NCBI GenBank assembly: GCA_020726505.1
Contig: JAHLEZ010000021.1
Span: 496,001-560,000, forward strand
Source of the DNA: Leptodontidium sp. MPI-SDFR-AT-0119
Taxonomy: Eukaryota > Ascomycota > Leotiomycetes > Helotiales > Leptodontidiaceae
Direction: 5' to 3'
DNA length: 64,000 nucleotides
Shown: piece after piece, positions 1 through 9,389 of the stretch
Position numbering within the stretch: the stretch's first letter is position 1
Layout of the letters: each line of letters starts with the position of its first letter
The notes under the pieces: generated by a model
Told to the model about the DNA's origin: nothing
Databases searched by the model: none
The model's input: only the letters and a program-made list of their open reading frames with translations
Made by a program: the position numbers and the translations under genes

Positions 1-1323
1 AGAAACCAGCATTTTCTCCAGCGTCAACGGAGCAACCTTGGAGTCTTGGGTGGGACCCAGCACTTTCAAGTTACCGAGATTCGATAATTCGTAAGTCAGT
101 GGCCTCTTCTTTCCCAGTTGAGCTCGTGACTGTGAATACCAGTCCGAGACGCCAAACATCCCCGCCCATGCATTATTTTTGGGACATCTTGCCAATTCAG
201 CTACCATATCTCTGCCAAAAGCCCGTCCAACTTCGACGATCAAATCCAATTCTTCGATGGATTTCTCTGGGCTGGAACGTATTCCTGAAACCAAATTTGC
301 TGAAAACTCGTGCACAAGTGCTGATGCGTGATTGCATATCTCATCCTCCAAAACCTTGGAGATATGCCTCATGGAATAAGGCGTGACAGCAAGAAATTCA
401 TGACCAGCTGGAACATATCTCGCTAGAAATGTAACAAGAAGCCCATGGATCAGTCCTGTCAGCGTGGTTTTGCGGCTTCTGGAGAACTTGACGGCTTTTC
501 CAATCTCGTTCTGAGGTATCGTTATGAACCGAAGGCCGGATGTATAGTCCTCAATTGAGGAGAGAAACATGTTCGCTCCCGACCATACAGAAGTAGAGCC
601 ATAATTGATTTCGTTTTTGTCATTTTCGTCTCTTAATTGAAGGTCAACAGCTTCTTCGAGGAGGATTGGGCAGCGAAGGTCACGAGGGACGTTGTAAGGC
701 CAGACACAGTCTTTGGTTTCTGGATCATTGAAGAAGTGAAGTAGAGACCGATGGAAGTTGATGTGGCTCAGTCCGTCTGCAATGGCATGGTTCGCGAGGA
801 ACGCGATGCTAACTTTCTGGACCTTTGGATTGCTACCAGAGTCCCATTGGCCTCCATGCTTGAAAACTACTGCTCTCCACGCTGGCTTGCGATGACCATC
901 CAAAAGTATCCGCGCGTGTGACTTCTCAAGCAGATTCGTGATTGCTAAGTTATCATCAATCGAGGCCGGTTCTTCCGGGTTCTGACTATAGAACTCTGCG
1001 ATATCATCTCTGTGAATAGCTTGCAGCCTCAAGAATACAGCTTCTCTCTCAGACGTCTCATCCAAAATGCCATAGCAAAGAGAAGGATGAGCCTCGACAG
1101 TGTGGTATAGTGCTCGGTAGAAGATACTTTTGAACCACGAATCAGGATCTGAAAGGCCCTCAGTGGAAAAAGAGGTGACTGCAAGAGCGGAGGTGGTACG
1201 ATAGAATCCCAAAACGTTGCGAGCAGAATAGAAACGTCCCAAGACACCTAATACTATCAGTATGTTCGACGTTCAATGTGTAATGGCAACAATACCTAGA
1301 TTGACGATGTCACTTGACTCCAT
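1..1323 (-). CDS. Alcohol acetyltransferase (AATase)-like acyltransferase, 3' end cut by window edge
   Basis: The predicted protein would move an acyl group from acyl-CoA to a hydroxyl or amine. Exon 1 is 1296-1323, starting at an ATG at 1323-1321. A 48-bp intron (1248-1295, GT-AG) follows, then exon 2 runs open from 1247 to the window edge. About 425 residues are visible; the family is usually near 480-500, so roughly the last 60 are missing. The start resembles fungal AATase proteins (LGVLGRFYSAR). The catalytic H-x-x-x-D motif reads HAIADG near residue 163. The frame is open through base 1. The gene sits next to a P450 and 8 kb from the NRPS, so a role in acylating the peptide product is plausible but inferred. 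A condensation-like or PapA-like acyltransferase is the alternative reading, since these share the fold. Confidence 0.8.
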
Positions 1324-2167
1324 GTTTTCTTCTGCAACTTTCAATCCCCGGTCATGTGGTAGTAGTCTCTAGACAGGTACAGATCTCAAAACTCAGATTT
1401 CCACACTCGTCCCAGGCATTTGGAATGCTCAGCAAATGGCTGTCCGCATTTGCGAGAGACAACACCGCATTCGTATCCACAATTAGTCTCAATGTAACGT
1501 TGGATCCGGCCTAGATAAGCCTGCATTCATAACCCCAAAACAACGTTCAACAATATCATACAACAAGAACATGTTCCATCCAGAGTTGTCAATTCCAATG
1601 GTCCAATTAGGGAAGAGACTGCCCGCTTACGAAAAGGGGGTTGATTATGCGGCGCTAGCCGAGGATGCAGAAATTCCGACGGACCGCAACACTAGACTCG
1701 GGATTGGAATGTTATTTCAACGACGGAGTCAGCAAATACTGCATGCTAGAGCCGAAAAGGAAGGAGGGGTCAAATACAAAATCCTTCGGCAGTGGCCAAC
1801 TTCAAGTACACGTAAGTTTCCATTTCACGGTCGTCCGATACACCGCTTTGAGAAGGTGTTCATGAGTAAAGCAAAAGTGGGATGCAGACAGAAGGCAACG
1901 ATTGGCCGCCTCGGTAACCACAGCAGTTTGGGGTATCGAAGATACGGTGAATTGGAGGTTTTAGGACCAGGGTATTGTAGATATGACCGATTTTGTGTCC
2001 CCCCCCCCGTACATCTCGTCGCGACCTCAGGTCGTGCCCATTGCCCAAGAATGGTTGAGAAAGATGAGCTAAACAAGGGGACGAGAAATATTCTTGAGAA
2101 CAGCTACCTGTGTTAGACCTACTACCTACTCGCGTTTACGAATACTGTTCACATCACGTGGTTTAAT
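1324..2167. other. Intergenic, no convincing gene
   Basis: This stretch lies between the divergent AATase and P450 genes. Two overlapping frames are open between 1571 and 2116 but neither matches a family I know. One ends on a good donor (GTAAGT at about 1812). A 10-base C run sits at 1999-2008. A CACGTG E-box lies just before the P450 start. It may hold a small or decayed gene. Confidence 0.4.
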
Positions 2168-4056
2168 ATGGCTCACGACATGGGAGAGATTGTTTACTAT
2201 GTGGTGACAAAACTGGGAGCCGCTGTTGGGCTGATATTCCTATGGCTGCTGTACAAGCTGTTCAGTGAGAGACGTAGGTTTCATGGTCTAGTGAGTCCTA
2301 TCCTAGTCGATTGAGTCGTCTAGCAACTGAATGTTCGTAAGCCAGGACCTCCTCACCACGTATGTGCAAACGAATAACCCTAAACCTGTGATCGTGAGGT
2401 TGAAGGATACTTTTTTTTATTTTTTATTTTTTAAATTTGTTTTAGATCTGGAACATTATATCTTGAAGACGAATAAGAAGTGGCGCTGACTCGAGTGAAG
2501 TGGCTATATGGACATCTGCCTGTTCTTAAAGAAGTCAAAGCGAAACTCCCAGCAGATGTTCACATTAACTTGGTGCACGCGATGTTGGCGCGGAAGTACG
2601 ACCTGGGGCCTATCTACTACCTCGACCTGTGGCCGTCCTTTGATCCTCAAGTCATTGTCTTGGATCCAGCTCTAGCTGCCCAGACTACTCAGCTCAAGAA
2701 CTTGCCCAAACATCCCATGGTAGGTTGAAATGAAATTTTAATTCTCTAGCTTACAACTAGCTAGTACAAGTTCATGGAGTATACCGTTGGAACCCAGAGT
2801 ATCATTACCACGCATGGCGAGCAGCACAGGTTTTGGCGGAAGGTGTTTGATGCCGGATTCTCCAGCTCGCATCTTGCCAGCCTAACTCCAATGGTCGTGT
2901 CACGAGTCAATGTTTTCATTGAAAAATTGGAAACTCAAGTGAAGACTGGAGATGTTTTCCCTCTTTTGCCACTCACCAAAAGCCTTACTCTTGATGTCAT
3001 AGGTCGGGTGACGATGGCTGCCGACTTCAACACCCAAAGGCAGTCAAACGAAATAGTAGACGCCTTCTTGACAATGCCGAAGTACATTCCTCCGTTTGGG
3101 TTTGACCCCATAAAACTTTTAAGTCCGACCCGGATCTGGAATGCGCGGCATTATCAGATCAAGTTGAACACATTGATAGGTCAAGTTGTTGATCAAAGAT
3201 TCCGTGAGCGACGAGAAGGCAGGGTGGGCTCAAATGAGAAGTCACTTGTCCATCTCGCATTAGACACGTACGAGAATATGCAAGAGAGCAAAGACGAATT
3301 CGTCGTGATGGATTCCGATTTCAAGAAAAATGCAGTTGACAACATCCGAGCTTTCTTCTTTGCCGGGTATGTAGCTGAAGTCCCACACCCATATCAGTTC
3401 GCTAATGATTGCAAAGACATGCAACAACAGCAGCATCTCTATGCTATTTGTATTATGTTCTTGACAGACACCCAGAAGTCCTAAGTCGTCTCAGGAAGGA
3501 GCATGAGGAGTTTCTTGGGTCTGATCCAGGTGATGTTGGCACCCGCATCCACACAGATCCAAATATTCTGAAAAGAATGACATACACAACCGCTGTTATC
3601 AAAGAGTCGCTTCGACTGTTTGTTGGCGCAGGGACCATCAGAAACGGCATCAAAGGCTTCAATCTAGTCGATCCGAAGACGAACAAACATTATCCCACTT
3701 ATGTTGGAGGACCGTTTCCAATCATGGTCAGAGCATTTCCGATACACCGCAACCCGGCGAATTTCCATGACCCTGATGTCTTTGACCCCGAGAGGTTCTT
3801 GGGGGCAAGAGCGGCGGAAATGACCAAAGATGCTTACCGGCCATTTGAGAAGGGATCCCGAGACTGCCCTGGCCAAGAATTATCGATGATGGAGATGCGA
3901 GTAACGCTGGCCCTAACGATTCGAAAATTCAACTTCAAGTCTGTATACCCAGAGAACGCACCTGAGGTGATGGGGGATCCTGCATACAATGTAATGTTCT
4001 CATCTGCTGGGCCAGCGGGAAGTTTGCCAGTGAGGGTTTCACTTGTGGGATCATGA
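2168..4056 (+). CDS. Cytochrome P450 monooxygenase
   Basis: Five exons (2168-2290, 2342-2359, 2501-2719, 2771-3366, 3417-4056) give 531 aa in an unbroken frame. The N-terminus has a membrane anchor (about residues 10-27), then basic residues and a proline-rich hinge (LPGPPHH) encoded partly by an 18-nt microexon. The K-helix ExxR is seen as KESLR near residue 380, a PERF motif follows, and the heme-binding loop FEKGSRDCPGQ lies near 461-471 with its cysteine. The I-helix reads AGHATT near 319: the usual acidic residue before the threonine is alanine. Such enzymes oxidise small molecules at the endoplasmic reticulum with a P450 reductase. Its place in the cluster suggests it hydroxylates or otherwise oxidises the NRPS product. 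The CYP family was not assigned. Confidence 0.93.
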
Positions 4057-4421
4057 AAGGGGGCGGGGTAAATAGTCCAGCATACCGTAGTTGCAGGAAG
4101 AATTTCTATGACCATTATGGGATCTACAAAGCGGATCTACAAAGCTGGAACGATAGATCCATCAGATAGACGAATGAAGCCGGATTAAGCTGCTTATTTT
4201 AGACTAAAGAGGACCATTTGGTCAAAATATCCTACCAGAGCCTTGCATTGGAAGTCCAGCAGGATCTCTCGCTTAGCCACGCACTAAAAGCTCCTGTGAA
4301 AAGGCACCGAGACGCTGTAATTTCAGCGACCACTCGGTTCTCCAACCTCCATCGAGAATACCAAATTTGCTTGCACACCAACCAAAAAAAACCTGCAGAA
4401 AGAACCTCTATTAATTTCGCC
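4057..4421. other. Intergenic between P450 and BAHD genes
   Basis: A short stretch between two genes on the same strand. It must hold the P450 3' end and the BAHD promoter. A short direct repeat (GGATCTACAAAGC, twice near 4120-4146) is the only structure seen. Confidence 0.5.
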
Positions 4422-5807
4422 ATGGAGGACTTCCATACCTTCGAGCTCTCAGAACTCGATCAGATCATGCCACGTCTATACATTCGGTGGCTACTTTGCA
4501 TTCCGTTCTCACAGGCCTCCCCTTCGAAGGCAGCGATCATCAACAGTCTCCAGGGCGGAATCAAAACTACAGTGGAGAAGCTGCCATTTCTTCTGGGCGT
4601 TGTTGTCTCGAAGTCTTCTGACCCAAGCCGACTCGAGATTCATCTGCCGAGAGAAAGACACAACTTTGAATTACGAGTCCAAAACCACGACAGCGATCAT
4701 GACGAGACACTTCCGACGTATGAGAGTCTCGAGAAAGCCGAGTTTCCTGCCTCGTCACTGCCAGACAATATGCTGACACCTCCTGATATCGACCCGCGGC
4801 CAGCTTTTGACATGATGGCAACCTTTATTCGGGGCGGACTGCTTCTCTGTATCAAGTGCCACCATGCCGCCGCGGATGGAGGAGGGCTGGGTCTTATCGT
4901 CAAGTTCTTGGCCCAGAACTGTTACGCTCACCCAGCCCAAACTACCTTGGGCCCTACCAGTCTACCATCTATCGATCGATCAAATTTACCTCGGGAAAGG
5001 GACCTGTGGGTGCTTGCAGACACTGGATTCAATTTTGTCAACCCCGTTGACGCTACCCAGAAGCCAACGAAAGACTATGCCTCTATGACCTCGCATACTT
5101 TCAAATTCGGACCAGAATCTCTCCGGATGCTGAAAAGTCTCTGCATCACTGGTTCTGAAAGGATAAGCACTCAAGACGCACTCACAGCGCTTCTGTATGG
5201 ATCTGTTTCCCATGCCCGAGGCCTACGCAATACCAAGACATCAACTACTACCACAGCCCTTCCGTCTGTAATGGGCATTGCTGTCAATGGGAGAGGTCGA
5301 CTGAACCCTCCCGTAGCAAATTATGCTGGAAATTGCACCTTGTACGCTACTTTCTCGAACCCGATTGTGCTTCCAGTGGAGAAAATTACAGATCATTCTT
5401 TTGAGCATTTGAATTTACTTTCACAACACCTCAATCTACCGTCGCTCGCTTCTAAAACCCGAGCATCAATCAATGCTGTGACTCACGATTCGATAGTCTC
5501 GACGATATCTGCTGCAGCTTCTCTCGAAGAGGTGTCCAGATTCCAGCCCTCGTTTGCCGACTTTTTCCAAGGCGCGGATTTCTTTATCACCAGTGGAGCA
5601 GACTTTCCCGTTTTTGAACAGGAGTGGTGGGCTGGAGGAATGGTGGATGCTTTGAGAATTCCGTTCAAGGGAAATTGGGACGGATCATGTGCTGTACTTG
5701 CAACAAAAGACCGAAGCAAAGGTTTGGATATCATGCTTGGTCTAAGAGATGATGATATGGCTCTTGTGAAGGAGATACTGCTTGCATTTGGAGCGCACAT
5801 CGTGTGA
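4422..5807 (+). CDS. BAHD / trichothecene-3-O-acetyltransferase-like acyltransferase
   Basis: A single exon of 461 aa. The ATG at 4422 is chosen because the frame upstream (to 4218) has no ATG and this one has a good context. The catalytic motif HHAAADG is near residues 146-152, within a stretch typical of the fungal transferase family (PF02458). The second family signature, DFGWG near the C-terminus, is not recognisable; the matching region reads EQEWWAGG. The protein should transfer an acyl group from CoA to an alcohol or amine in the cytosol. With the AATase-like gene at the left edge it makes two acyltransferases in one cluster, suggesting two acylation steps or one that makes an ester building block. 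Substrates cannot be told from the sequence. Confidence 0.85.
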   Translation: MEDFHTFELSELDQIMPRLYIRWLLCIPFSQASPSKAAIINSLQGGIKTTVEKLPFLLGVVVSKSSDPSRLEIHLPRERHNFELRVQNHDSDHDETLPTYESLEKAEFPASSLPDNMLTPPDIDPRPAFDMMATFIRGGLLLCIKCHHAAADGGGLGLIVKFLAQNCYAHPAQTTLGPTSLPSIDRSNLPRERDLWVLADTGFNFVNPVDATQKPTKDYASMTSHTFKFGPESLRMLKSLCITGSERISTQDALTALLYGSVSHARGLRNTKTSTTTTALPSVMGIAVNGRGRLNPPVANYAGNCTLYATFSNPIVLPVEKITDHSFEHLNLLSQHLNLPSLASKTRASINAVTHDSIVSTISAAASLEEVSRFQPSFADFFQGADFFITSGADFPVFEQEWWAGGMVDALRIPFKGNWDGSCAVLATKDRSKGLDIMLGLRDDDMALVKEILLAFGAHIV

Positions 5808-5877
5808 CGAATTTTCACTTCTCCGAAATCTATGCTTTGGATATACGCCGAACAAGAAGATGTATGAACATCCAGAT

Positions 5878-6886
5878 CTAAGACCATAGTATCAATTTTG
5901 GGCGATCACCTGGGGCTTTCGCTGGAATCAGGCCCATAAAAGAACTAAGCGTTAACCTCGGGCGCTGCGTTCCATCCGCCTCTGGTTCCACGGGAAAGAC
6001 TTGGTGCATATTCCTTGAGTTGAAGATGCAAAGATCGGCAGGTTTTGGCTGAATGACGACCTTCTTTCGCCCCTTAACCAAGTCCTCTGAATAACCATAC
6101 GATGAAAAGTCTCTCCATTCCAGCGCATCAGCCGTCCATTGGCAATCATGAACTTCCGTCTTTCCTCCCTTCGGGTTCGTGAAGTACATGTTGAATACCG
6201 CTTGCTTGGTCACTTGGTTGATGACCCAGTCTTCTGTTCTCGAGTCGTATGGTGACCAATCGCTAGTCATAATTTTTAGCATGTATAATTTTCAATGTCT
6301 GAGGATCCAATTCAAGATTCTAGATTATGGAAAATTTCAGACGGAACTATCATACCAATGAATGGGAGTGGAGTTGTTGATGGCCCGAAAAATTCCAGAA
6401 AAATATTTCTGACCATCCTCCTCGGCGACGGAGACGTCATAATCGGGGAGTAATGCAGCGATCTTGTCAATCACAGCTCGCCATATGTTGAGCCCAATTA
6501 GTTGCTTCAGATCCTCGTGTAAACCCGCATGTCTTCTCGCCTCTTCAAAGTATTGAAGCTTTTCTATTTAATGGTTAGTAGAGCGAGATTTCTGCTATGG
6601 CAATTCACTTACCATCTCCAGTGCTTGATCTTTGTTTGAGTTGGTCATCAGATATTGCTTGAAACTCGAATTGAGCAACACCCACTCTGTGTAGAGTAGG
6701 TCCAGGAATATCTTGGTATGGTGAAAGCTTGGGAGATAGCTCTTCTTCTATCTTTTGTACCACATCAGGAGAGACAAAATGAGACTCTTTGATACAGCCA
6801 ATCTTTCCATCCAAGACACCCAGTAGCGCTTCCCGTGTGAACGGCGCGGGCTCGACGGAATCCCACTGTGAAATGTACGAAGACAT
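5878..6886 (-). CDS. Fe(II)/2-oxoglutarate-dependent dioxygenase-like protein
   Basis: Three exons (6613-6886, 6356-6563, 5878-6262) sum to 867 nt and give 288 aa. Introns are 49 and 93 bp. The iron site is visible: H-C-D near residues 160-162, whose codons span the second intron, and a distal histidine in NMHQVF near 247. An arginine follows in RPRLTL, fitting 2-oxoglutarate binding. The reaction would be hydroxylation, desaturation or ring formation on a small molecule or amino acid, with succinate and CO2 released. The gene ends 70 bp from the end of the BAHD gene, tail to tail. In NRPS clusters such enzymes often hydroxylate a free amino acid or the finished peptide; which applies here is unknown. 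Its overall sequence is far from the well-known plant enzymes. Confidence 0.82.
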
Positions 6887-7759
6887 GTTGACAGGGCGTG
6901 GGACAAACCGGAACGACTTTTACCAGCTACGAAAGGGTTTCCTAAGCAAACAAATATGCGCAGCTCCCAAACAATGACCACAGAGTAGAAAACCTTCAAT
7001 GGATGTCACCACGAGTACCCCACTACGATTTAATTATCAGGCCAGTTAGTCAAGTTTGCGCGGATGATCTTGCATGACCCTCATCATTTGTCCTGCACCC
7101 TTCCTTTCCTACAGCTACTAAGGCAATGCTTAATATGCTACTACCACCTGGTGTAACTACTAAATCTCAGGAAAATTGGAACCTGTGTGGTGGCGATCTA
7201 GGGTGTCTATCTAATAATTATACTATTCCCTTGACCTCAGTAGCTACCTCGAGCCATCTATAACCACCTTTGCCTTTAAAACAGACCAAAGCCACTTATA
7301 AAATCGGGGAAGTCAAGCTTTTGCCAAATATTTTTGAATTTTCGGCTTTGGAATCCGAGATAGCTTAAAGTTCGGTGGCGATTGAATGACGCGGCACACT
7401 TGAAAATGCTTGTGCCGTCTTTCTTTACTCAATCCAGAAGGTCGTCAACAGCATTGTGCATGCTCAGCGGGCGAAGTGCCCCACCTACTGGCTATCGCTC
7501 GGAGAAAGGCAAATGTGACATAATGGAGAAAGTAAACTAATCTGCACATGTTAAGTGTGGAGCACTAACGCCTTCTGATTCCCTTCAGCTAGTACCCGCT
7601 TGGCATCCCGCAATATGTGAAGAAGTATCGAGAGCTCGAACTTGAAAGACCCTTGACGGAATGTGCTCAAGTCATTCCAGGACATACACGCCTCCTGATA
7701 CCGTCAAATTCGTTATCAGTTAGCTCGCACCCGCATGAAAGATAGCTCATCTATCCAAC
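6887..7759. other. Bidirectional promoter region between dioxygenase and YCII genes
   Basis: The two flanking genes start outward from this 873-bp stretch. It has many CTA-rich runs and no open frame with family features. It is the natural place for shared control of the two genes, but I could not identify a specific site. Confidence 0.5.
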
Positions 7760-8270
7760 ATGGCACACGCAGTACAAAAAATTGCAAAACACAGTGCTTT
7801 TGCAGCTGCTCCTGCGAAAACTTCAGAATGGCTCGTCATACTCGCTGACAATCCTGGAGTTGTAAGTGAGCCTCAAACTTCCTAGAACGGCTATTTGATC
7901 GATTATTGTTGTTACTGATGAGGTTATTGGCAGCTTGAAAGGCGGATTCAGATCAGACCTGTGCACTCCAAAGCATTTGTCAAGCTTCATGAAACCGGGT
8001 TTGTGTCTTGGGCAGGTGTGTCCCAATTACTCAGTCCCACTTCTTCAGTTCTGTTTCTAAACAAATTTAGGTCCTGTTTTCAAGGAGCATGTCAGTCAAG
8101 GAATCCGACCATTCATTGGCTCAGTAATGGTGGTGAACGCGGAAAGCCGGGAGAAGGTGCAGGAAACACTAAAAAATGACATTTTTGTAAAGGAGGGCAT
8201 CTGGGACTGGGCGGGTGTCAAGATTCTTCCCTTCAAGACAACGGTACGCCAGCCGACCGAAGAATCGTAA
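7760..8270 (+). CDS. YCII-domain (YciI-like) small protein
   Basis: Three exons (7760-7861, 7934-8015, 8071-8270) give 127 aa with consistent phases. The core reads SEWLVILADNPGV, then a basic stretch with a histidine (RPVHSKAF), then GSVMVVNAES and a tail (WDWAGVKILPFK) that matches fungal YCII-related proteins. These fold like a ferredoxin-type dimeric alpha+beta barrel; their activity is mostly unknown and some act as small lyases or isomerases. The first 20 residues are alanine-rich and may be a short targeting sequence. It is divergent from the dioxygenase and upstream of the NRPS, so it may take part in the pathway. That role is inferred only from location. Confidence 0.75.
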
Positions 8271-9389
8271 TCAAGCTTTGGCTTCGTAAAGTTCGTAAAG
8301 CAGAGTTCTATTGAGTGCATTTCTAGAAAGGGGCAAGGAACTGTTGTGGTTCGCTTAGCTAGCCTAACACCAGTATGGCTAGATCAGGGGCATTCTGCTT
8401 TGCCCTCGGCAGACCCGAGTTCTCTCCTGGGCGGAGCTCTCCATGCAGCCTTCACATCCCACGCCGTTCAAACACTAATACTTCACGTATGACGGTACAT
8501 TACTGCCCGATGATACGAGGAGTAATATTTAGGCTACTGCACGTTCGAGAATCGAGAGCAGTACAGTGAACCCCACGGCTCCACAGTTATACGGTGGAGA
8601 CCTTTTGTCCAGCTGCTTTTGCGGTGAGTTTCTCCTCACCGTAATCCCTTCAAGAGACCAAAAAGGTTCACGCAACCTCCCTGCCCCACCGATAATTTCA
8701 AGGCCTTGAACCTTCTCCTTCCACTTTCAGGTGATATGCAAAGGTTTCCACAATACAACGTTAGATCCGGACGCTTCGTTGTACGAGGTGGAAAATCAGC
8801 ATCGTGAGTGGATTGATCGAGCGACCAATTCAAGTAAGTCCAGGCGTTAATCATAGCTCGAAGTTCAATCCACGAACCAATGCACACCACGTACTTTACA
8901 GCAGAACAGGTGCCCCACGCTACTCACTAAAATGACATCTTTACAGACTTTTCGAATGAAGACAGATCGATGCGTTCCCCTAGCCGCTTCCATGCATGTC
9001 AGATCGAAAGATAGGGCCGATGCTAGCAGCTGGTTATGACGGTGCTAACGGAGAAGGAAGATAACATGGTCAAAGACATATTCTACCCATCGACCTGCCT
9101 AGAATCGTAAGCTTGGTATACGGGCTAGGTTTGAGTCAAACCGATGTCTTTCCAGTCCAAAGGGGGGGGGGGGGCATGGAAGAAAATGCTGCTGCGGCTA
9201 AACAAGGCTGAGAGACTCAAAGTGTCGATGTTGTTATGGGACTTTCAAAGAAGGTTCGAGGCCGTCAATTTGTGAATTGTTTGAGACGAACATTCCAGCT
9301 TCGCTGTTCTTGGACTTGAAAGTGACAAAGTCTCATCTTCACGATCACAGCTTACAGCAAGCATAACTTCCCCCGTGGTTTTGCCAATC
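8271..9389. other. Intergenic, NRPS upstream region
   Basis: About 1.1 kb without a supported gene. It holds a 13-base G run (9162-9174) and a perfect 15-base palindrome (9128-9142) about 250 bp before the NRPS start. Short open frames here have no family features. Confidence 0.5.
9128..9142. promoter_or_regulatory. Perfect palindrome upstream of the NRPS (possible operator)
   Basis: GGTTTGAGTCAAACC has 7-base arms around a single central base and lies 248 bp before the NRPS start. The central TGAGTCA is identical to the AP-1/bZIP consensus. It could bind a bZIP (Gcn4/CpcA-like) regulator that responds to amino-acid supply, which would make sense for a peptide synthetase. Binding is not shown. 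Confidence 0.45.

Noticed and set aside
1571..2116. Open frame of 181 codons between the AATase and P450 genes
   Set aside because: Two frames compete, the composition is odd, a 10-base C run falls inside, and no family resemblance is seen. It is left as intergenic.
4218..4421. Longer N-terminus for the BAHD gene
   Set aside because: The frame has no ATG, and homology-like sequence starts only after the ATG at 4422.
9162..9174. 13-base G run as a functional G-quadruplex
   Set aside because: A single run with no neighbouring G tracts; more likely a simple homopolymer, and its length may be a sequencing artefact.
9375..9389. Longer NRPS start
   Set aside because: The upstream codon is GTG, not ATG; the first ATG in frame is at 9390.
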